A stretch of 39,196 nt of DNA from Rhodobacteraceae bacterium UBA7436. Its GTDB lineage: Bacteria > Pseudomonadota > Alphaproteobacteria > Rhodobacterales > Rhodobacteraceae. The stretch is taken from assembly GCA_002478745.1 (NCBI GenBank), contig DLQI01000076.1, positions 1 to 39,196 of the forward strand, written 5' to 3'. Shown here piece by piece: positions 34,159-39,196 of this stretch. The notes under the pieces were generated by a model. It saw only the letters and a program-made list of their open reading frames with translations. It did not search any database and was not told the DNA's origin. Position numbers and translations under genes: made by a program. Each line of letters starts with the position of its first letter. Positions within the stretch are counted from its first letter, which is position 1.

Positions 34159-34878
34159 ATGATCCTATACCCCGCAATTGATCTAAAAGATGGCCAAGCC
34201 GTTCGTCTTGTTCACGGCGACATGGAACAATCCACTGTATTTAATGACGATCCCGCCGCCCAAGCGATGGAATTTGTGAATGCAGGATGTGAGTGGTTGC
34301 ACTTGGTTGATCTAAATGGGGCGTTCGCGGGCGAACCTGTGAACGCTGCCCCTGTCGAAGCCATCCTAAAAACATGCAAAGTGCCAACCCAACTGGGCGG
34401 CGGTATTCGTGACATGGCCACGATAGAGGCATGGCTGGATAAAGGCCTATCCCGCGTGATCCTTGGGACTGTTGCCGTTGAAAATCCTGATCTGGTCCGC
34501 GAAGCAGCACGCGCATTCCCGAACCAAGTCGCTGTTGGTATTGATGCCCGCAATGGCCGCGTCGCAACAAAAGGTTGGGCTGAGGAAACGGATGTGATGG
34601 TCACTGACCTCGCCAAATCCTTCGAGGACGTAGGCGTTGCCGCAATCATCTACACCGACATCATGCGCGACGGTGCGATGGGTGGGCCAAACGTTGAAGC
34701 GACCGAAGCCCTCGCCCGCGCCGTCTCCATCCCCGTGATTGCCTCTGGTGGCGTTTCGTCTTTGGATGATCTCAAAGCCTTAAAGGCCACAAACATCATC
34801 TCCGGCGCGATTTCAGGTCGTGCACTTTACGATGGGGCGATTGATCTAAGCGAGGCGCTCCTATCTTTGAAAGCCTAG
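34159..34878 (+). CDS. hisA: HisA, ProFAR isomerase
   Basis: Isomerises the aminoaldose ProFAR to the aminoketose PRFAR by an Amadori rearrangement. It is 239 residues, a TIM barrel with two-fold repeat. It shows ILYPAIDLKDGQAVRLVHGD with the catalytic Asp, QLGGGIRDMATIEAWL, VGIDARNGRVATKGWAEE, IYTDIMRDGAMGGPN with the second catalytic Asp, and IPVIASGGVSSLDDLKAL. It is preceded by a 135-bp region divergent from the DUF2147 gene. A spacer of nearly 400 nt separates it from hisF. Confidence 0.97.
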   Translation: MILYPAIDLKDGQAVRLVHGDMEQSTVFNDDPAAQAMEFVNAGCEWLHLVDLNGAFAGEPVNAAPVEAILKTCKVPTQLGGGIRDMATIEAWLDKGLSRVILGTVAVENPDLVREAARAFPNQVAVGIDARNGRVATKGWAEETDVMVTDLAKSFEDVGVAAIIYTDIMRDGAMGGPNVEATEALARAVSIPVIASGGVSSLDDLKALKATNIISGAISGRALYDGAIDLSEALLSLKA

Positions 34879-35260
34879 AAGAAACACTTGTTACTAAAGC
34901 AATCCTGTCTCCATGCGGGATTGCTATGTATCTTTCTCGTTTCGCAAAGAGTCGCTATGGAAAACCAGTACTATTTTAGGCTGGTACCTTTTTCCTCATC
35001 TCGCTTTTATCAATGGTTTTTTTCGACTTTGACAGAGAATCCATGCAGAGAAAGCATGATAAAAAGGATATCTTTATTGTGACCCGACATTCATTCCTAA
35101 TTTTGCCAACTATTTGGGAGGGTCTTTGCTCCTCGGATCGTTTAGCTAACAAATCCTTGGCCCGGCAATACTTGTTTTAAATGCAATCACAGAGTTTCGG
35201 CACCGTCATCGCAGATCCTGATCCCTTGCCCCTCTGCCAATCCCCCGCTAAACCGCACCT
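34879..35260. other. AT-rich spacer between hisA and hisF
   Basis: About 380 nt, AT-richer than the flanking his genes. An 8-bp hairpin (34898-34905 with 34918-34925) just after hisA resembles a terminator without a good T tract. A short frame at 34888-35082 starts with TTG, lacks a ribosome site and has no family resemblance. The last 60 nt before hisF are again GC-rich and could hold its promoter. It may be the scar of an insertion or lost gene. Confidence 0.45.
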
Positions 35261-36022
35261 ATGTTAAAAACCCGTATCATCCCCTGCCTCGACGTCGCTG
35301 ATGGCCGCGTGGTCAAGGGCGTCAATTTTGTCGGCCTACGCGACGCAGGCGACCCAGTGGAATCCGCTCGCGCCTATGACGCCGCAGGCGCGGACGAGTT
35401 GTGTTTCTTAGACATCAAAGCCACCCATGAAAATCGCGGCACCATGTTTGATGTGGTCCGCCGTACAGCGGAGCAATGTTATATCCCGTTGACCGTTGGC
35501 GGTGGAGTTCGCACCAGTGTTGACGTGCGTAATTTGCTACTGGCTGGGGCCGATAAGGTCAGCTTCAATTCCGCCGCTGTCGCCAATCCTGACGTTCTGG
35601 GAGATGCCGCTGATCAATTCGGCAGCCAGTGTATCGTCTGTGCGATTGACGCAAAAACAGTCGAACCGGGCCGTTGGGAAATCTTCACCCACGGTGGACG
35701 CAAACCTACGGGCATTGATGCCGTCGAATTCGCCCTCCTTGCCGCCGCAAAAGGCGCGGGTGAAATCCTTCTGACCTCAATGGATCGCGATGGAACCAAA
35801 CAGGGCTTTAATCTGCCCCTTACCCGCGCCATTTCTGATGCTGTGAACATTCCGGTGATCGCATCCGGTGGTGTTGGAAATCTTGATCATCTTGTTGAAG
35901 GCGTAACCAAAGGTGGCGCATCGGCTGTGTTGGCTGCCTCGATCTTCCACTTTGGCGAATATACAATCGGTGAAGCCAAGCAACACATGGTAAATGCCGG
36001 TATTCCAATGAGGCTCACATGA
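35261..36022 (+). CDS. hisF: HisF, cyclase subunit of imidazole-glycerol-phosphate synthase
   Basis: Uses ammonia from HisH to convert PRFAR to imidazole-glycerol phosphate and AICAR. It is 253 residues. It shows RIIPCLDVADGRVVKGVNF with catalytic Asp11, FLDIKATHENRGTMFDVV, LTVGGGVRTSVDVRNLL, GADKVSFNSAAV, ILLTSMDRDGTKQGFN with catalytic Asp near 130, and IPVIASGGVGNLDHLVEG. It overlaps hisE by 4 bp. Confidence 0.97.
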   Translation: MLKTRIIPCLDVADGRVVKGVNFVGLRDAGDPVESARAYDAAGADELCFLDIKATHENRGTMFDVVRRTAEQCYIPLTVGGGVRTSVDVRNLLLAGADKVSFNSAAVANPDVLGDAADQFGSQCIVCAIDAKTVEPGRWEIFTHGGRKPTGIDAVEFALLAAAKGAGEILLTSMDRDGTKQGFNLPLTRAISDAVNIPVIASGGVGNLDHLVEGVTKGGASAVLAASIFHFGEYTIGEAKQHMVNAGIPMRLT

Positions 36023-36324
36023 CACTCAACGATTTATTTGAAACGATTCAGTCACGTAAAACCGCCGACCCTAGTTCAAGCTGGACAGCACAATTGTTAT
36101 CCAAAGGCCCTGAGAAATGTGCCGAGAAATTTGGTGAAGAAGCTATTGAAGCCATTATCGAAGCTGTCAAAGGCGACAAAGCGGGCCTGACATCAGAAGC
36201 AGCTGACGTGATATATCATTTGATGGTTATGCTGGCGTCGCTTGATGTCAGCCTTGATGATGTGGTCGATGAATTGGCAAAGCGGCAAGCCAAGTCTGGC
36301 ATCGCGGAGAAAGCCTCCCGCTGA
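36019..36324 (+). CDS. hisE: HisE, phosphoribosyl-ATP pyrophosphatase
   Basis: Hydrolyses phosphoribosyl-ATP to phosphoribosyl-AMP, the second step of histidine synthesis. It is 101 residues, the stand-alone MazG-like form. It shows SWTAQLLSKGPEKCAEKFGE, EEAIEAIIEAVKGDK and AADVIYHLMVMLASLDVSLD with acidic metal ligands. The ATG overlaps the hisF stop. Its stop abuts the convergent CoA-binding gene with no spacer, so there is no room for a terminator between them. Confidence 0.95.
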   Translation: MTLNDLFETIQSRKTADPSSSWTAQLLSKGPEKCAEKFGEEAIEAIIEAVKGDKAGLTSEAADVIYHLMVMLASLDVSLDDVVDELAKRQAKSGIAEKASR

Positions 36325-36795
36325 TTACAGTTTTGAGCTGATAATACCTGTGGTGAATCCACCAAAGCGCAATTCGCCAAACAGCCGCTGATATTCAATC
36401 TTCGGGCAACGATCCTGAACGACATCAACACCACGCGCTTCAGCTCTTTGCGCTGCGTCCGCATGTATCACGCCAATCTGCATCCAAATTGCTTTTAGAT
36501 CAGGAAACGCCTCTAAGGCTTCATCAACGATCGCAGGGACAGCGTCAGAGCGGCGAAAGATGTCGACCATGTCAATTTGTCCTTCGATATCGGACAATGA
36601 TGCTTTGACCTCTTGCCCAAACAACGTCTGGCCAGCGAGCCCCGGATTAACGGGAATGACCGTAAACCCTTTTAAACTCAAATATCTCGCTACAAAATAA
36701 CTGGGCCGTACAGGATTACTGGATACCCCCACGATGGCCACGCGTTTGACACTGCTTAGCAATGATTTGAGGAATTCATTTGAATATTCAGTCAT
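36325..36795 (-). CDS. CoA-binding domain protein (YccU-like)
   Basis: A 156-residue single-domain protein with the succinyl-CoA-synthetase-type CoA-binding Rossmann fold: VKRVAIVGVSSNPVRPSYFV, the conserved GFTVIPVNPGLAGQTLFGQE, VDMVDIFRRSD-type segment, AIWMQIGVIHADAAQRAEA and the C-terminal VVQDRCPKIEYQRLFG. I chose the ATG at 36795, which has AGGA 7 nt upstream, over a TTG two codons earlier. The role in vivo is unknown. Confidence 0.88.
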   Translation of the reverse strand: MTEYSNEFLKSLLSSVKRVAIVGVSSNPVRPSYFVARYLSLKGFTVIPVNPGLAGQTLFGQEVKASLSDIEGQIDMVDIFRRSDAVPAIVDEALEAFPDLKAIWMQIGVIHADAAQRAEARGVDVVQDRCPKIEYQRLFGELRFGGFTTGIISSKL

Positions 36796-36821
36796 GTTCA
36801 ATTCCTACATCAGCCTTGCAT

Positions 36822-36858
36822 AAAAAAAAAGCGCCCCGTGGCTGTTGCCATGGAGCGC
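36822..36858 (-). terminator. Rho-independent terminator with a nine-T tract
   Basis: A 12-bp imperfect stem (GCGC-CC-TGGC pairing, arms 36831-36842 and 36847-36858) with a 4-nt loop, followed on the minus strand by nine T (36822-36830). It is the strongest T tract in the window. Confidence 0.88.
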
Positions 36859-36930
36859 GTAGGTATGGAACGAGGGACAGTATCATAGTAGCGGGAGTTC
36901 CAATTCCGCCGCTCTGTACCAAGGACCTAG
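36822..36930 (-). ncRNA. possible sRNA or long 3' UTR with strong terminator
   Basis: On the minus strand this stretch forms a local hairpin (AGCGG with CCGCT, within 36887-36912) and ends in a clear Rho-independent terminator (36822-36858). No gene fits in it. The nearest upstream gene on this strand, the zinc-ribbon gene, stops at 37048, more than 100 nt before the structured part. It could be an independent sRNA or that gene's 3' UTR; the 5' end given is only a guess. Confidence 0.3.
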
Positions 36931-37047
36931 TATCGCTTGTGCACAGGAAAAGACCTTCTCTCAATTCCGTGAATGAAAACTTAAACCAACCACCCTTTTC
37001 GGCGGATTTAAGCCTAGAGCCCGGTCACAATAAATGAATGAATCAAC

Positions 37048-37362
37048 TTAGTCGAAAATATCTTCGATGAAATCGAATGCCTCCTCAAACGCGTCTTTTA
37101 GAAACATAAAGCTATTCTTCGATTTCTTACGTTTGGGCGACTTCATTTTTGGCCTTATTGACTTATTCGGTTTGGCTGTGCGTATGGGGCTGTGTCTTAT
37201 CAACTCGCGCTCGCCAGTTTTGGCAACAGGCAGCATCTTGAGATCATGCAACGGAGCTCCACATCGCGAACAGGCCAACTCATGACGCCCGTGCTTTGGC
37301 ATAACCAAAGCTGCACGCGCGCCACAGTAACAACAGGTCACTATTTTAGATGGATATCCCAA
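37048..37362 (-). CDS. zinc-ribbon hypothetical protein
   Basis: A 104-residue protein. The N-terminus is a probable zinc ribbon with two CxxC pairs, CYCG (about residue 11) and CSRCG (about residue 32), separated by ARAALVMPKHGRHELA. A lysine/arginine-rich middle follows (KMKSPKRKKSKN), then an acidic amphipathic tail (FEEAFDFIEDIFD). Zinc ribbon, basic linker and acidic tail suggest a nucleic-acid or protein-binding adaptor, but I know no function. It starts 29 bp after the rlmB stop and likely shares its transcript. Confidence 0.75.
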   Translation of the reverse strand: MGYPSKIVTCCYCGARAALVMPKHGRHELACSRCGAPLHDLKMLPVAKTGERELIRHSPIRTAKPNKSIRPKMKSPKRKKSKNSFMFLKDAFEEAFDFIEDIFD

Positions 37363-37391
37363 GTAGCCCCCTAGACGGTTTATAACCGCGC

Positions 37392-38168
37392 TTAGTTGCG
37401 AACTTTGGTAGCATACAAGGCCAAAGCCGCAGCATTCGAGACGTTAAGTGAACCAAATTCACCAGATGCATCAATTCGAACCAACATATCACAGGTTTCT
37501 TTAGTCTTATCGCGCAACCCTGGCCCCTCAGCACCCAGAACAAGAGCAACTGGCAAATGGGTCTTACCCTCTACAGCTTGCTCGATCGTTTGCTCGGCTT
37601 CTCCATCAAGGCCCAATACCAAATACCCCATTCCCTGTAAGGAAATGATTGCATCCGCCAGATTGCGCATACGCAAATAGGGTTGGCGTTCCAAGGCACC
37701 ACTGGCGGTTTTAGCCAATGCACCAGTTTCTGGTGCAGAATGGTGTCTCGTTCCGATAACAGCAGAGGCACCTAGCACTTCAGCTGAACGAAGAATCGCA
37801 CCAACGTTATGTGGATCGGTCACACGATCCAACAAAAGAACGCGTGGATGTTCGTCGCCGATAACCACATCATCTAAGCGCCCCCAATCAAGCGGCTTCA
37901 CTTCCAGCGCAGCACCTTGGTGGACAGACCCCGGATCCAGAGGTGCCGAAAACTTGCGCGGATCGACAACCTCGGGCTCCATGCCGGACTCAGCAATTGC
38001 CTCTTCTAGCTTATTTTGTGCGTTTAACGTGACGATTAGGCGCAAACGTGTGCGATTTGGATTCATCAACGCATCACGCACAGCATGCAGCCCAAACAAC
38101 CAAACAGTCGCATTTGCCTCTGCTTTTCTGTCCTGTTCTTTCTGAACAACCCACTTTGGTTTTTGCAT
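37392..38168 (-). CDS. rlmB: RlmB-like 23S rRNA 2'-O-ribose methyltransferase (SpoU/TrmH family)
   Basis: A SPOUT-class methyltransferase, in E. coli acting on G2251 of 23S rRNA. From the ATG at 38168 it is 258 residues. It has an N-terminal L30e-like substrate-binding domain (WLFGLHAVRDALMNPNRTRL) and a knotted SPOUT domain with motif 1 LLLDRVTDPHNVGAILRSAE, motif 2 LVLGAEGPGLR and motif 3 GSLNVSNAAALALY. A longer frame exists but reaches close to tRNA-Tyr and adds an unrelated sequence. The exact rRNA target is inferred from the family. Confidence 0.92.
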   Translation of the reverse strand: MQKPKWVVQKEQDRKAEANATVWLFGLHAVRDALMNPNRTRLRLIVTLNAQNKLEEAIAESGMEPEVVDPRKFSAPLDPGSVHQGAALEVKPLDWGRLDDVVIGDEHPRVLLLDRVTDPHNVGAILRSAEVLGASAVIGTRHHSAPETGALAKTASGALERQPYLRMRNLADAIISLQGMGYLVLGLDGEAEQTIEQAVEGKTHLPVALVLGAEGPGLRDKTKETCDMLVRIDASGEFGSLNVSNAAALALYATKVRN

Positions 38169-38277
38169 CTTTTTCGCCTTTGTTGAGTGGCTACCTAATT
38201 TGAGCCAATTTGTGCCTTGACGGGCCTTTGGGTCGCTAGTAATCACCCAGCACGTCATACGCAATGCGCTTGACAGT

Positions 38278-38361
38278 GGGCGACAGGCCGCAAGGTGTGG
38301 CAGGGGACTGTAACTCCCTCGCGGAGACGCACGCCTGGTTCGATTCCAGGGTCGCCCACCA
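38278..38361 (+). tRNA. tRNA-Tyr(GTA)
   Basis: An 84-nt class II tRNA with encoded CCA. Acceptor GGGCGAC pairs with GTCGCCC (38351-38357), the D stem is GCC/GGC, the anticodon loop CTGTAAC has GTA at 38310-38312, there is a long variable arm around GCGGAGACGC, and the T arm is CCTGG-TTCGATT-CCAGG. The A at position 8, where U is usual, is odd. The gene is divergent from rlmB, and transposon-like sequence begins soon after its 3' end. Confidence 0.92.
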
Positions 38362-38395
38362 CTTCACAAAAAAATTCAATGAAGACAACGACAGT

Positions 38396-38460
38396 GTGTC
38401 CCACGCAGGGAAAATCCGGTCCTAAACATATCAATGGGTTAGGGTGAAGGTGTCCCACGC
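38396..38460. repeat. 11-bp direct repeat near the insertion-sequence end
   Basis: GTGTCCCACGC occurs at 38396-38406 and again at 38450-38460, each followed within a few bases by a similar G-rich and then AAAATCC segment. It lies between tRNA-Tyr and the transposase stop, where the left terminal repeat of the insertion sequence would be expected. The other end is outside the window, so the true terminus cannot be confirmed. Confidence 0.5.
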
Positions 38461-38484
38461 TGGAGCCCAAAATCCACCAAGGGA

Positions 38485-39196
38485 TTAACGATACCGTGAA
38501 TCTTTACAATTGTTGCTTTCAGAAAAACTCGTGACGGCTGGTTCTTTGCCCCAAATTTTGTTTCCAGCTCTTTTGGGGTGTCTTTTAAAATTTTCATTTC
38601 TTTCCAAAAAGTAGCGGTCAATTGCTGCTTTTGCCTCCTCTACGCTTGCATAATTACTGTTATGAATAACAGCGCGTGACATTCCACTGAAAACTGCCTC
38701 GATTACATTTAGGAACTGTGCGCCCGCGGGTAGTGGGGCTAGTTCCACTTTTGGTCCAGATGGGGTTCCAACACAGGAATTTCCTAGCTCAATGTGCTCG
38801 AGAAGTTTTTTAGAAACGTGCCATGAAGCTGCATCCCAAGACAGAAAAATTCGATCAAGGTGTCGATATTCCGCTTTGAGGATACCAAGCAACTTAATCA
38901 TCTCGTCAGTGTTCTTTTTCTTAGAATAAAGTGGGTAACTTGGTTTGTCGAAAGTTCCAAAGCCGCCGTCATTATCAGTACACCTTTCGATTTTTGAAAT
39001 TGTGGTACTGTAAAGGTTTCCCCTGGTGGAATAAGCTTCTTTCCACGCCGTTTTTTCACTGAGAACGGTCCGTATTCGTCAATTGAAAAGAAGCCCTCTC
39101 GCTCTTGCAAATTTCCTAGGATTTTTTTTATATCTGAAAGTTTTTGCCGATATTCAGGATCGTTACTGGTCAAGACCTCTCGCGCCTTCAACCATC
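38485..39196 (-). pseudogene. IS630-family transposase, frame-disrupted and cut by the window edge
   Basis: Two overlapping frames together give the DDE_3 domain of an IS630-type transposase. The upstream frame (right edge to 38898) has the first catalytic Asp in FFSIDEYGPFSVKKRRGKKL. The downstream frame (38901 to 38485) has the second in IFLSWDAASWHVSKKLLEH and the final Glu in LNVIEAVFSGMSRAVIHNSN. They differ by one base and overlap as ATGA. In the downstream frame the residues just before its ATG read YSKKKNTDE, and the upstream frame has VTHF, so restoring one T near 38920 would give the family-like VTHFYSKKKNTDEM. That points to a one-base deletion rather than programmed frameshifting, though an A5 run is nearby. 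The N-terminal helix-turn-helix is outside the window. Confidence 0.85.

Noticed and set aside
34888..35082. 64-residue open frame between hisA and hisF
   Set aside because: TTG start, no ribosome site, no recognisable motif, and it spans a terminator-like hairpin.
36780..37037. Plus-strand 85-residue open frame near the CoA-binding gene
   Set aside because: It runs through a strong terminator hairpin and overlaps the start of the CoA-binding gene antisense; the composition is not protein-like.
38910..38935. Programmed -1 frameshift at the A5 run in the transposase
   Set aside because: Using that slip gives a less family-like peptide than restoring one T upstream; kept as an alternative but not preferred.
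1..39196. CRISPR arrays, prophage or integrated-element attachment sites
   Set aside because: No regularly spaced repeats, cas, integrase or phage genes are visible; the only mobile element is the partial IS630 copy at the right edge.

Overview
The window looks like chromosomal DNA of a Roseobacter-group (Rhodobacterales, Alphaproteobacteria) bacterium. The basis is inference from gene order and protein style: the arrangement of the division/cell-wall (dcw) cluster, DUF2484 genes between murC and murB, a hisB-hisH-DUF2147-hisA-hisF-hisE locus, a DUF1127 gene followed by CCTCCC-loop hairpins, and moderate GC content. No species can be named from the sequence alone.

Layout. (1) Positions 1-15924, mostly minus strand, hold the dcw cluster. 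In transcription order it reads: structured leader (likely an UpsM-type sRNA), mraZ, rsmH, ftsL, ftsI, murE, murF, mraY, murD, [a plus-strand BaiN/HI0933-type flavoprotein], ftsW, murG, murC, three small membrane-protein genes, and murB (cut by the window edge). Most junctions are 4-bp ATGA-type overlaps or gaps of a few bases. (2) 15925-16387 is an AT-rich spacer ending in a strong hairpin. (3) 16388-22539 is a tripartite tricarboxylate transporter (tctCBA, minus) facing its two-component regulator (tctDE, plus), which overlaps a gene for an extra periplasmic binding protein. A Rho-independent terminator lies between tctC and tctB. (4) 22571-31425 is a mixed block: a hypothetical protein, Mrp/ApbC, a DUF1127 gene with a downstream sRNA array, a hydroxypyruvate-isomerase-like protein, a frameshifted DUF1801 gene, a FAD monooxygenase, a UvrD/PcrA helicase and an FMN-dependent alpha-hydroxy-acid dehydrogenase. 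(5) 31510-31920 holds two tandem copies of a promoter/tRNA-Gly(GCC)/terminator cassette. (6) 31966-36324 has a stand-alone Lrp/AsnC effector domain facing the histidine genes hisB, hisH, hisA, hisF and hisE, with a reversed DUF2147 gene inside. (7) 36325-38361 has a CoA-binding protein, a possible sRNA with a strong terminator, a zinc-ribbon protein, rlmB and tRNA-Tyr. (8) The right end is a frame-disrupted IS630-type transposase running out of the window.

How they work together: the dcw genes make lipid II and build the septum. The mraZ leader can set how much transcription enters that cluster. The tct block is a self-regulated uptake system for a carboxylate. The DUF1127/CCTCCC-loop array resembles the stress-induced CcsR/cuckoo RNAs of Rhodobacter and relatives. 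The most interesting parts are the two non-coding RNA loci (15718-15924 and 24801-24988), the tctC-tctB terminator, and the possible third sRNA near 36822-36930.
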